Shown piece after piece: positions 10,300 to 19,029 of a stretch of DNA of 64,000 nt. Within the stretch, counting starts at the first letter, position 1. Every line of letters begins with the position of its first letter. The translations under genes were made by a program, and so were the position numbers. The DNA comes from Lithodes maja (taxonomy: Eukaryota; Arthropoda; Malacostraca; Decapoda; Lithodidae), in assembly GCA_037953745.1 (NCBI GenBank), contig JBAKBP010001613.1, forward strand, positions 62,001 through 126,000. Reading direction: 5' to 3'. Under the pieces are notes generated by a model, which worked only from the letters and a program-made list of their open reading frames with translations, did not search any database and had not been told where the DNA came from.

Positions 10300-10327
10300 G
10301 TTTGCCTTTTTCCAGAGGATCTACTGT

Positions 10328-10505
10328 AAGAAACTGTAAGAAATATGATGGCGGGATTTCAGAGCTTCGATCGAAAAATGTCGGCTACTGCTGTGACTCT
10401 CTCACCGCGCCCCCCTTTGGTCAGGACCGTATTGATGATCCCCCCCCCCCCCCCACGCCTCTGATGCCTAGAAAGCTATTTTTGTTATTCATTCCATATG
10501 GATGC
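10328..10505. other. Spacer, no gene
   Basis: No recognisable feature except a run of about 15 C at 10440-10454. Confidence 0.4.
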
Positions 10506-10509
10506 TTAA

Positions 10510-10607
10510 CCTCTGAAGTGCGCATGGGGGTAATTAGACACCTCTCCCTGTGCGCATGTATTTGAGGTGTTTCCGTCACTAAAATATTCATTGTACCATT
10601 AATAGCA
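10510..10607 (-). mobile_element. TTAA-flanked MITE family P, end fragment
   Basis: After TTAA (10506-10509) the sequence CCTCTGAAGTGCGCATGGGGG through TTAATAGCA matches one end of the repeats at 17598-18210 and 54984-55613. It is cut at an internal TTAA (10608-10611), where another P-family end starts. TTAA targets are the hallmark of piggyBac-type transposition; no transposase is visible. Confidence 0.65.
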
Positions 10608-10831
10608 TTAACCCGGGAGCTGCGGGGAGACTCATAAGAGTTCCCCCGGCGCACTGCGGGGAGACTCTTAAGAGCAGAGCTTTTGAACGCGTACCAAAAC
10701 CGCGCGTTTATAGCCAGGCGGCTGAAAATTGGTGTGGGTATAGTACTACATGTCAACTCTCGACACCACCCCGCCAAACGCTCGCCCCGCACTCGTGCAA
10801 GCACCACCGCGCCAGTAACCACGCACTAGTC

Positions 10832-11479
10832 ATGGAGCCCACACGTCCCTCACGCTCGCTCCCTGATGACACAACCAGCCCTCCTTCTGGTGGTGTTAGC
10901 CGCCGTGGAAGGCAGAGGGTGGCTGCCAAAGACCCTAGCTACCAGTACGACACGCCCTACAGCTCGGAGGACGAAACACCAGCACCCAAAGCACGGAAAA
11001 CACGTGCAAGCAGGGCAATGGCACAGAGGTCATTGGTCTTTCGAGACACTGCCACCACGACCCAGGCCACTGCAACAACCACTACCACCACCACTACCAC
11101 CACTGCCACCCCTGCCACCGGTACCAGCGACGCAGGAGGCCGCCCTAGGGCTGCAGAACCTGCGGGGGCAGGAAAAATTAAAGACACGGGCGTAGGGAAG
11201 AGATCCCGTACGCCAGCCACAGTGCCCCTACCACCACCACCACCACCAGCCGCCCCTGGCCCGGCTGCCCCTGCCGCCCCTGCTGCCCCTGCCACCGGTA
11301 CCAGCGACGCAGGAGGCCGCCCTAGGGCTGCAGAACCTGCGGGGGCAGGTTCTGCAGGTTCTCGCTCTCTCTCCTTGCAATTCACTCTACATATTTTATA
11401 CTCTATCAATGATATAAAATACTTCCAAGTGTCACAGACAAGAATAAAGACCACCACTGATCTGTCTGTGACAACATGA
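10832..11479 (+). CDS. Hypothetical low-complexity protein
   Basis: 215 residues starting at ATG 10832. The N-terminus is Ser/Pro-rich and polar with an acidic patch (SSEDETP), then a Thr run, Pro and Ala runs, and two copies of a 20-residue unit (ATGTSDAGGRPRAAEPAGAG) from a 62-bp DNA duplication. No known domain is recognised. It lies about 220 bases inside the left end of a TTAA-flanked element, so it could be the disordered N-terminus of a transposon protein. It could equally be chance in GC-rich DNA. Confidence 0.25.
   Translation: MEPTRPSRSLPDDTTSPPSGGVSRRGRQRVAAKDPSYQYDTPYSSEDETPAPKARKTRASRAMAQRSLVFRDTATTTQATATTTTTTTTTTATPATGTSDAGGRPRAAEPAGAGKIKDTGVGKRSRTPATVPLPPPPPPAAPGPAAPAAPAAPATGTSDAGGRPRAAEPAGAGSAGSRSLSLQFTLHILYSINDIKYFQVSQTRIKTTTDLSVTT
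11111..11349. repeat. 62-bp direct duplication
   Basis: The 62 bases at 11111-11172 recur at 11288-11349, both starting CCTGCCACCGGTACCAGCG and ending at GCGGGGGCAGG. The two copies are identical by eye, indicating a recent duplication within the low-complexity frame. Confidence 0.85.
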
Positions 11480-11640
11480 ACACTAAGAAAGAAAGAACAT
11501 CGTTCTACGATTATTATAGCCCATTTCACTGCCCTGGCGAGCGCTAGCGAGTACGGGTACATTCTGGCAAGCGTAACACTAATGTTCGGATGTCTATCAA
11601 CAGCTGTTGCACCAATGCCCTCAAGACTCCCCTTCAATCT

Positions 11641-11905
11641 AGTTGTTGTTGTTGATGTGTTTATTTTATACTAGCCCACTGGGCCAGGACCCTCACAAGG
11701 CTAGTGTTCGGTGAGGAGGTGCAAAGTCAAGTTATATAACTGTCAGTAGTCAGATATCATCATAAAGTTTGATGGCTTTCAAAAAAATTCTGATAGGAGC
11801 GAAATTGAAGGAGGTTGACTCAGAAAGAATAGAGTGTAATGAGGCATGCTGCAGAAATTGTCGTCGTTCTGGCTCATACGCCGGACAAATAATTTTTTTT
11901 GGAAG
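11641..11905 (-). mobile_element. I-like non-LTR element, 3' end fragment
   Basis: It matches the 3' end of the element at 21136-24886 (shared TTTATTTTATACTAGCCCAC and downstream blocks) with moderate divergence. On the minus strand it ends in a CAACAACAACAA tail at 11641. It is strongly 5'-truncated. Confidence 0.75.
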
Positions 11906-12365
11906 ATAAATATCTTGGCTGAAGGTCAGTTTCTTCTAGATTATAGGCAATTGCTCGCCAAGAAAAAATTGACACTTGCAAGGACTGAAATATCTATATG
12001 CAATTATGCATCCCTTGCATTATTCTACAGATATTTTCACAGCAATTGTTCCGAGGAACTTGCTTCAATTGTGCCGCCTCTCCACATCTTTCCCCGTAGA
12101 ACTAGGGCAGCTGAGAGCGCCCATGAATTTACACTTTCTCCTCCACAATGCAGAACTTCTGCTTATCAGAATTCATTTATCCCCAGAGCTACTCCTCTTT
12201 GGAATTCACTTCCCTCGAATTGCTTTCCACAAACTTACAATCTACAAATGTTTAAATCCAGTTGTTACAAACATTTTATGAATGGAGGCTGCCTTTAGGC
12301 ACATGGACCTTTTTGTTTTATCTGTGTTTTTCCTTCCTCCGTTCATTGTCTCAAAAAAAAAATAA
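11906..12365 (+). pseudogene. Non-LTR RT C-terminal fragment
   Basis: The frame ending at 12298 contains FYRYFHSNCSEELAS, then RNSFIPRATPLWNSLPSNCF-like sequence and KSSCYKHF. This is the pattern of the extreme C-terminus of L2/CR1-type RT proteins. It ends in an A-rich tail (AAAAAAAAAATAAAAAA) near 12350. Only the last ~100 residues of the usual protein remain. A few A-to-indel changes cannot be ruled out. Confidence 0.6.
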
Positions 12366-12474
12366 AAAATTGGCAAACTAATAGAGCAAAAGAGAGGGTG
12401 GGGGAGGGTTAAAAAGACCAGCCACAGATTGAATATGGTTTAAGTTTTACAATAGTCTCTCCTCCCCCGTACAG

Positions 12475-12589
12475 ATTGGTTGGTTGAGCCTGGGATGTGG
12501 CCCAAGAACCAACACTACACCACCTTTGTCCTGTGTAAGCAGAACGTCCACACCAAGAAGGCTATCAACTTCCTCGCTTACAAATTGAG
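12475..12589 (+). CDS. Host exon: TruD/PUS7-family pseudouridine synthase (part)
   Basis: The exon is bounded by a pyrimidine-rich acceptor (CTCTCCTCCCCCGTACAG) and a GTGAGT donor at 12590. In the only fully open phase it encodes 37 complete residues, including WPKNQHYTTFVLCKQN and TKKAINFLAYKL. TruD/PUS7 enzymes carry a similar FVLYKEN block followed by a helix just before their catalytic loop. The exon ends in a split codon (AG) that the exon at 15557 completes to Arg, keeping frame. The rest of the gene is not seen in the window. The family call rests on motif recognition, not a search. Confidence 0.7.
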
Positions 12590-13079
12590 GTGAGTCGAGC
12601 TATATTTTGTTCACTTTATTCTATCTATATACTGTACTCAGTCACATATTCCAAATATATATGGGGTATGTGCCTGAATATATAGATAGATAGATAAATT
12701 CATTCATTTACTCCCATTGAAAAAAAAATTTGGTGAAAAAAAAATAAGAAGGCGTACAAGTTGAGGCGAGTCAAGCTTTTAATTTTTTTACAAATGGTGG
12801 TTGGAATTCCACTAAAAAATTATGGAAGGAAGCATTATCTAACTCATGTCTTATGTGAGTTATCTTAGTTGTGGAGAATGAAGAAAAATCAGAGGCCAGT
12901 TAAGCACTAGGTGTAGAAGTGTGTTTGGCAGTTACAATTCTCCGTCCTTGCAAGTTATTCACGACTGCAGCCAATTTATTATTATTGTTGCCACTGAAAT
13001 CAACTCTGTTTTGATAATACTTTGTATTTTGGGCTTCACAGTGCGAACTACAGCTTTTCTCGCAGCTTTACTGTATATT
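12590..13079. other. Intron sequence, no element recognised
   Basis: AT-rich intron with a short GATA microsatellite near 12686-12695 and A-rich stretches. The GGTGAGTCGAGCT donor region is echoed by AGGCGAGTCAAGCT at 12762-12777, suggesting a local partial duplication. Confidence 0.4.
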
Positions 13080-14690
13080 TTAAACGAGTTGGCTCTGTTT
13101 TGAACTCCATTCTCGTTTTGCTTTCCTACATTGTCTACAGAGAGACTTAACAAGTGGGCCGTACCAAGGTAACTTATCGTGCGCAGTAATTGTTTTCACA
13201 ATCTCAGGACAGTGATGATCAAAGATAGATTGAAGCTCTTTGTTATGCGTTTCAATTAGTTCATCAGATGAAAGGACAGGAATCAATGGAGTTCAGAAGT
13301 TAATCCACATCAAGACACATTAGATCCTATCATCCTGGTCAATATTGTCATAGTTTCTGAATCTGATTTCCTTACTTTAAGAGAGGAATATGGGGATGTC
13401 AATATGAAAACAATCAAAGCATGGTCGGAGACTGCAGGATCGATTGCATCAACCTCAACGCCTGACAACGGCCACAACCAAGAGGATATAGAATCAAATC
13501 AAGGACATATGAGTTAACCCCTTCTGTACCGGTGACGTCTTTATTACTATATTCTAGCTATAATTAGAAGATTTTGTGCAGTTTAATTAAGAAGGATCTG
13601 TGGTAGTAAAAAGGGTTATGTGAGATAGTTCTAACCTTATTAAATGCTGGAGGCCCTTTGAAAACCGAGTAAAATCGTCTAATAGTAGCCAGAATAAAGT
13701 TAAATAGATGTGGCTGGTAAAGCAGGAGTTAAGGGTGTAGACACATGGTTGAACAAAATTATTCTGGTCAATCAATTCGAGGAATTCGGAGAAGGGTTTT
13801 AAAGATGGGTTATCAATCCAATAATTGAAGTCACCACAGATCAGAAGCTCTTTGGGCTTAGCAGCAAATACTTTAAGAGACTGAGCAGACTTGTCCATGA
13901 AGCCTTTGTCAGTACCATGATGGCTTGATCCATAGATAATTGACCACTTGCGAGTTTCGTTCTATAAGGAAGTTGGAGCTGTAGATAATTAGATATTGAT
14001 ATTCAGCAAAATTACCTGTTAACATTACCTGTACATTTATAAATATATAAAACCCAATTCAACATACTCTTTAACCATTAGAAACCTATAAAATTATTGC
14101 ATTTCTATTTACCAGCGACGTCTACAGCTCCAACTGCCTTATAGCCTGAAACTCGCAAGTGGTCAATTGTGATTCTAAAGGTTTGCTGATGATGGTATAG
14201 TAACACGTCCAAGAGTTCAATAGAAAATGGGACAAAGTTACTATTTGAGCTAAAAAAAAATGTTAATGTGAGGGAGTAGATGAGTGCAACTCCTCCACCA
14301 GGGTGATCTGTAGAAGGTCTAGGCACAATAATTGTAGTACAGATCTCCCTCACTATCCGATGCCCCAATTTATGATATTATTATAAACATTTAGGAGTTT
14401 GTGTTTGTTTTTTGGCTGGTCCCAGAACGCATCCCCATTTACCCCATAAAATTTAGGGATTGCTATACGATTTTTCTATTTAAGATCGGGTTTTCAGGAA
14501 CGTAACCCAATTGTAAATCGAGGGAGATGTGTACAGGACTTTGGTAAAGCACTATGAGTAATGTGGATATCTGACTGTCACAACCAAGTCTCTGTCAGGC
14601 ACAAAATATTTTAGCTGTAATTCACCTAAGGTCTCATTTATATGATCCATCTTGAAACAAATGGAATAAATGTTTAGCATTAGACAATAT
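13080..14690 (-). mobile_element. Old L2-like non-LTR element fragment
   Basis: Degenerate pieces of the same protein as in the element at 34289-38645, on the minus strand: near 14690-14560 the N-terminus of the endonuclease, 14368-14105 (VPRPSTDHPGGGVALIYS), 13898-13740 (ELLICGDFNYWIDNPSLKPF) and 13286-13080 (DELIETHNKELQSIFDHHCPE). It is broken by indels, by a TTAA MITE at 13518-13728 and by unrelated sequence around 14380-14530. It lies inside the intron between the two host exons. Confidence 0.75.
13518..13728 (+). mobile_element. TTAA-flanked MITE family Q
   Basis: It is flanked by TTAA at 13514-13517 and 13729-13732. The left end is CCCCTTCTGTACCGGTGACG; the right end is a diverged inverse (GCTGGTAAAGCAGGAG). 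It is inserted in the L2-like fragment, interrupting the endonuclease sequence. Confidence 0.65.
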
Positions 14691-14894
14691 TATTCAGTCT
14701 AGGAAGAACACAGAGTTAATTGTAATATATTTTACCCCTTTGATTCCTAGAGAGTATTCCTAAGCTGCATAAACCCCTCTAATTACTGAGGTTGAGGGTT
14801 CCAGTTTCGGGCCAGCCAGTGCTGTGGTATAGCAATCTGTGGCAACTGTTCACTGAAGTCTTTGATCATCAGGGCACCCACCTTAGTCCAGCTA
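14531..14894. other. Intron sequence with L2-like remnants only
   Basis: Up to about 14690 it holds the decayed start of the L2-like endonuclease. From 14690 to 14894 nothing is recognised. The stretch 14380-14530 just before it contains CAGGAACGTAACCCAATTG, reminiscent of Tigger-type MITEs, but ends could not be defined. Confidence 0.35.
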
Positions 14895-14898
14895 TTAA

Positions 14899-15313
14899 CC
14901 CCTTCTGTAACACCACGTATTTTTGCCTTTATTCTGGCTACTATTAGATGATTTTATTCAGTTTAACCCCTTCTCTACCGGTGACGTTTTTTATAATTGA
15001 TTTCAGCTACATTTAGACGATTTTATGAAGCTTAGGAAGAATATATGGTAGCTACAAGGAGTAATTTAGATAGTCTAGACCCAACTAATGGGTAGATGTC
15101 CTTTTTAAGCTGTACAAAATCTTCTAACAGTTGCCAGAATATAATGAAAAGTACATCAGCAGTACAGAAGGGGTTAATAAGGGCCTCCAGTAATTAACAG
15201 CCTTGGAACTATTCATTTAACCCGTTTTACTACCACAGATCCTTGGTATACTGCACAGAGTCATCTAAATATAGCTAGAGCAAATATAAAAGACATCGGC
15301 GGTACAGAAGGGG
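14899..15313. mobile_element. Nested family Q MITEs
   Basis: An outer Q copy starts after TTAA at 14895-14898. It is split at an internal TTAA (14963-14966) by a second Q copy that ends at TTAA 15174-15177. The outer copy then resumes with AAGGGCCTCCAG and ends at TTAA 15314-15317. The Q end sequence TTAACCCCTTCTGTACCGG is present or recognisable at all four ends. Confidence 0.7.
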
Positions 15314-15453
15314 TTAATAAGGGCCTCCAGTAATTAACAGCCTTGGAACTATTCATTTAACCCGTTTTACTACCACAGATCCTTGGTATACTGCACAGAG
15401 TCATCTAAATATAGCTAGAGCAAATATAAAAGACGTCGCCGGTACAGAAGGGG
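15174..15453. repeat. 140-bp tandem duplication of a MITE end
   Basis: Bases 15174-15313 and 15314-15453 are nearly identical (differences near the end: ACATCGGCGG versus ACGTCGCCGG). The unit runs from TTAATAAGGGCC to GTACAGAAGGGG. Confidence 0.9.
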
Positions 15454-15556
15454 TTTAGCAGGGAATGCATGGTGGTAAAAACTGCATGATAAAAACAGCA
15501 TTATCATCTTAGTGAAGGGGTTCATGTGTTGTAATTATTGTTTCTTCCATTTACAG

Positions 15557-15635
15557 AATGAGGCCAAATATGTTCACCTATTCGTCCACCAAGGAGAAAT
15601 TCGCCAGGACCAGTCAACTTGTGTCAGGCTATCAG
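15557..15635 (+). CDS. Host exon: TruD/PUS7-family catalytic-loop exon
   Basis: The acceptor is TTTCTTCCATTTACAG and the donor GTAATT at 15636. After one base completing an Arg codon with the upstream exon, 26 residues follow: MRPNMFTYSSTKEKFARTSQ and LVSGYQ. In TruD/PUS7 enzymes the matching loop reads like (G/A)TKDKRAxTxQ, with the Asp as catalytic nucleophile. Here the Asp position is Glu and the next-but-one basic residue is Phe. Frame and splice sites are intact, so this is either a diverged paralogue or a decaying gene. No following exon was found. Confidence 0.7.
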
Positions 15636-15639
15636 GTAA

Positions 15640-15671
15640 TTATATATATATATATATATAATTATATACAG

Positions 15672-15741
<70 letters not shown>
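15640..15741. repeat. (TA)n microsatellite
   Basis: A long TA dinucleotide array interrupted by ATTATATACAGTTATA. It starts 4 bases past the splice donor of the 15557-15635 exon. Confidence 0.95.
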
Positions 15742-15743
<2 letters not shown>

Positions 15744-15949
15744 TGTACAGTATACACAGTCAGGCTCTCGATAAGGCGGTTATTTTGTCTTCCACAACGC
15801 GTTACCCAGATAATAGAACATATGGGAAACAGTCCATTTCGTCCCAGGCAAAATCCCAAAGTCCCCTTTTTGACTCATTTCATCCAAGCCAAAGTCACCT
15901 TTTTTGTACACATAAAGTACACATCACACATCATAGAAATACAATATTA

Positions 15950-16026
15950 TTGGTTTGATCTCTGAAGGGATGAGAGAAAACCAAATATTTGTAAGTGACC
16001 CGGAATCAATGACGTACCTGTACTGC
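15950..16026 (+). mobile_element. Diverged DIRS-like terminal segment
   Basis: The sequence GGTTTGATCTCTGAAGGGAT through AATCAATGACGTACCTG aligns, at roughly three-quarters identity by eye, with the left terminal extension of DIRS-A at 24887-24950, in the same orientation. No other part of a DIRS element is nearby. Confidence 0.5.
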
Positions 16027-17480
16027 CAATATTCATATTTGGTGCCCTGCCGGCCAGGCAAGCCCTTTATAGGGACCACCCATCCACCAGAGCTTCAAAG
16101 ACTTTACATCATAGACGGCATGATTAATTACCAATTAAATACTCTTCTTACAGAGCTCCCACAAAGAGCTTTTGATGGCATCAACTCAGCCAGACCACCA
16201 CACAGATCACTACTTGCCACACTCGACATTAGTAAAGCCTTCGATGCCATCCCCCGCCGCAACCTAACAAACAAATTTTCGACACAAACATGCACAACAA
16301 TACAAAAAGGTTTGTTGGCCAACTACCTAGCAGGCAGATATGCGCACGTATCATTTGCCGGTCAGTCATCCAACATCAGAAACTTCACAAAAGGAGTCCC
16401 GTAAGGATCCGTCTTGTTGCCTGCACTCTTCAATCTATACATGTATGATCTACCCACACCCCATGCACCCCAAATACATATAGCTTCCTACACAATCACA
16501 TAACACTCACATGTACACACCAAGACTCAGACACACAGCCCGTAGCCTAGTAGGTAGAGCTCTCGTCTCACACACGAGGGGTCGGGGGTTCAATCCCCGG
16601 CCGGGCGGAGACAAATTGGGCTTGTCTCCTTTCATGTGTTAGCCTCAGTTCACCTAGCTGTAAATAGGTACCTGGAATAAGTGGACGACGTTGTGACGTC
16701 CCATCTGGGGTTGGCAAAAATGGTACAAGGCGAGATGGGTATCATATGGTTCACCTAAGCTGATGGCTACCTAAGCCTTTGGGCGAGACGGTACCGTCTA
16801 TAGTGAGAATGGTACCATACAGATCCACCCTAAGCCTTCGTTTCCGATGTCGCCAATTGGCTAAAAATACAGACTACACACACATCCACAGCCATTCCAA
16901 CAATACATATAACACCTACACATATAGGAGGCGGGAAATAACGAGCATGCTCACTCCCGCAATACAACTAGAGTAAGTACAACTAGAGTAAGTACAGCAA
17001 CACATCTCCTTCAACCCTATCTCATCACACTACATGACTGGTGCACTACAAACAAGACTCAAATTAGCCCCAGCCAAATCCACTGCAACCCTCCTCACAA
17101 GCACCATAAACAACGCACCCTTAACACACACACACACAAAATCCTAGGAGTAACATATGGTATTCTAATGACATTTAAACAACATATCACAAACATAAAA
17201 ATAAACCGACGCCCAGACTTAATGCCCTCAGGTCACTTGCCCACACAAAATTTGGACACAACAATGAAACTACCACCACAGTATACAAACAATACATATG
17301 ATCAATGATGGAATATGCAAGCCCAGCTTGGTCTTCTAACCTAGCTGAAACACATCACAACATCTTGTAGACCATTCAAAACAAAGCCCTAAAAATCATC
17401 ACAGGCTGCACAGCTACTACACCTACAGATCACTTACAACAAGAAACCTAGGTCCTCAAAGTCAAAGACCACCTGGACAT
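16027..17480 (+). pseudogene. Non-LTR RT, degenerate (Jockey/I-type)
   Basis: The first part (to about 16500) contains LLATLDISKAFDAIPRRNL, LANYLAGRYAHVSFAGQSS and GVP followed by a stop where Gln is expected (taa for caa). The protein resumes after the SINE, about 16870-17480, with QPAKSTATLLTST-like and TKILGVTYG blocks and multiple stops. The YADD region is lost or unrecognisable. The family belongs to RNase-H-lineage or Jockey-like non-LTR elements; exact clade not resolved. Confidence 0.65.
16536..16868 (+). mobile_element. tRNA-Val-like SINE
   Basis: The 5' tRNA-related part (16538-16607) has A box TAGCCTAGTAGGTAGAGC, an anticodon stem CTCGT/ACGAG around loop CTCACAC (anticodon CAC) and B box GGTTCAATCCC. 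A tRNA-unrelated body follows with CACCTAGCTGTAAATAGGTA. A second copy lies at 59632-59875. Flanking CAGACACA and CAGACTACA may be an imperfect target-site duplication. It is inserted in the RT pseudogene. Confidence 0.8.
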
Positions 17481-17508
17481 AAGAGGCATAGTAGTTCTAT
17501 ATATTTTC

Positions 17509-17525
17509 TCTCTCTCTCTCTCTCA

Positions 17526-17556
<31 letters not shown>

Positions 17557-17565
17557 TACCTTAGC
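17509..17565. repeat. (CT)n / (CACTCT)n simple repeat
   Basis: A CT array passing into TCACTC hexamers. Confidence 0.9.
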
Positions 17566-17597
17566 TTGGCTTATATTGTGTGTTCTCTGGCTGTTAA

Positions 17598-17692
17598 CCC
17601 GGGAACTGCGGGGAGACTCTTAAGAGTTCCCCCGGCGGACTGCGGGGAGACTCTTGAGAGTAAGTAAAACAAAAAATCAACTTTTGACATCG

Positions 17693-17728
<36 letters not shown>

Positions 17729-18210
17729 GCCCCTGGGCCATGCAAAATCTCAGTCCTCTACCTCCCCTCCTTCCCCACTTTCCTCCTCTCCTTCAGTTAT
17801 CACCTATTTTCCCTGTTATTCCCTTATTCTGAGGTATATTTTCGTGCTAACATTAGCGAGTTGCAAGCAGGGTGTTGTCATCACTGATGGCAAGCGAGTG
17901 CAAGAGAGAGAGAGAGAGTATCGATCGACTGTGTCTCAGTGGCCTTGGGGGAAATTGGCGGGAAAGCAGGTTGCCTCACCCATACATTATACAACTCGCG
18001 GGCTATATCTCCGATTTTGACCATCCAAACGCTGTTTTCACTCGTTTTATTGTTGTTTCAGGTTAATACCTTTATAATCAACCCATAATAGGCGCATATG
18101 GATAAGTATTAATGCTATTAATGGTACAATGAATATTTTAGTGACGGAAACACCTCAAATACGTCAGCACAGGGGGACGTTTCCAATTACCCCCATGCGC
18201 ACTTGTTAGG
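17598..18210 (+). mobile_element. TTAA-flanked MITE family P, full copy
   Basis: 613 bp between TTAA 17594-17597 and TTAA 18211-18214. The left end is CCCGGGAACTGCGGGGAGAC with a second CTGCGGGGAGACTC nearby; the right end, inverted, is CCTAACAAGTGCGCATGGGG. A poly(T) tract lies at about 17696-17727. The same element occurs inverted at 54984-55613. Size, TTAA flanks and lack of coding capacity suggest a non-autonomous piggyBac-type element. Confidence 0.7.
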
Positions 18211-18214
18211 TTAA

Positions 18215-18418
18215 TAATCTGGGCCTGTTTTCTACGCCAGGTTCCCCCGATCCGAGTAGTGACCTCGGTGCACGCCTCCAGCGACATACAGTTCGGCAAC
18301 TTTCACTATGGCCCCGCACCACAGAGATTAGGGCAGCTCCGGGTTAACCATTATAAAATCGCTTTAAGGTAGGTGCCATAGTATTTAGTGTTATATAATT
18401 ATTTCCCTTTTCTTTGGT
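18215..18418. other. Spacer, no gene
   Basis: It includes GGCAGCTCCGGGTTAA at about 18331-18346, which resembles a family P end, but no full copy can be assembled. Confidence 0.35.
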
Positions 18419-18422
18419 TTAA

Positions 18423-18848
18423 CCCCTCCTGTACCAACGATTTCTTTTGAAATTTATTCTGGCTATTATTAGACGACATTATTCAGTTTAAAAAGGGCCT
18501 CCAGCAATTAACAGTCTTCGAACTATCTCACTTAACCATTTTTACTACCACAGAGCCTTCTTAACCCTTTCAGGTCTGGGGGTTGCCATTTAGTATTCAG
18601 AAATAGAATTCTCTTAATCACCTCCAAAATTAGTTTTCTGCCCACAACTCACTCTAAGACAACTGCAGAGGTTGAAGTAATTAGACTTAAGGTTTCTAAA
18701 CACCCCTGATGGTCACAAAGGCTTTAAAGTATCCCCTAAAGGACGGAATCGCGTCCTTTGTGCGCGAAAGGGTTAAACTTTACAAAATCGTCTGAATATA
18801 ACTCGAATAAAGTAATAAAGACGTCGCCGGTACAAAATACAGAAGGGG
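18423..18848. mobile_element. Family Q MITE carrying a nested insertion
   Basis: It is flanked by TTAA at 18419-18422 and 18849-18852 and ends in CCCCTCCTGTACC and GGTACAAAATACAGAAGGGG. Removing the nested element at 18565-18772 plus one TTAA restores the expected Q sequence CTTCTTAAACTTTACAAAATC. Confidence 0.7.
18565..18772. mobile_element. Short TTAA-flanked MITE family R
   Basis: 208 bp between TTAA 18561-18564 and TTAA 18773-18776, with 7-bp terminal inverted repeats CCCTTTC/GAAAGGG. CCCTTT-type ends are common in piggyBac-like MITEs. It is nested in a family Q copy. Confidence 0.7.
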
Positions 18849-18852
18849 TTAA

Positions 18853-19029
18853 TAATTGAAGGAGAATTAGAACCCAGATGCAAGGAAAAAGGAGTGATAA
18901 TGTAGACAGAGAGAGAGAGAGATTAAGTTGAAACCCAGATATATGGAAGGAGAAATCTATTAATATAAGGAGAAAGAGAGAGTGACATAATCTTAGAGCA
19001 AAGCATTTATTAAAATTAAAATGTAAAAC
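18853..19029. other. Spacer, A/G-rich
   Basis: Nothing recognised except a short GA repeat near 18909-18922. Confidence 0.4.

Larger units (their letters stand above)
6375..10327 (+). mobile_element. CR1-like non-LTR retrotransposon, degenerate
   Basis: Order: ORF1 remnant, endonuclease, RT, C-terminal domain, then a 3' end with two copies of CTGTAAGAAA at about 10304-10324. The same 3' end occurs at 33485-34288 (with the double decamer) and 20663-21135 (tail cut), defining one family. The copy is inactive: a tRNA-like insertion splits the endonuclease, and frameshifts lie near 8400, 9770 and 10015. Confidence 0.85.
10612..11490 (+). mobile_element. Second TTAA-flanked family P element, left end plus unique interior
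   Basis: It begins directly after TTAA with CCCGGGAGCTGCGGGGAGACT and carries the two subterminal copies of the CTGCGGGGAGACTC motif seen in the other P copies. Past about 10690 it diverges into unique GC-rich DNA containing an open frame. No right end could be identified, so the end given is only the end of that frame's neighbourhood. It could be a longer, possibly once autonomous relative of the P MITEs. Confidence 0.45.

Noticed and set aside
14380..14530. Tigger-like MITE in the intron
   Set aside because: Only an internal motif resembles that class; terminal repeats and TA flanks could not be located.
16538..16607. Functional tRNA-Val gene
   Set aside because: The tRNA-like head continues into a shared SINE body, is repeated at 59637-59706, and lies in a LINE pseudogene.
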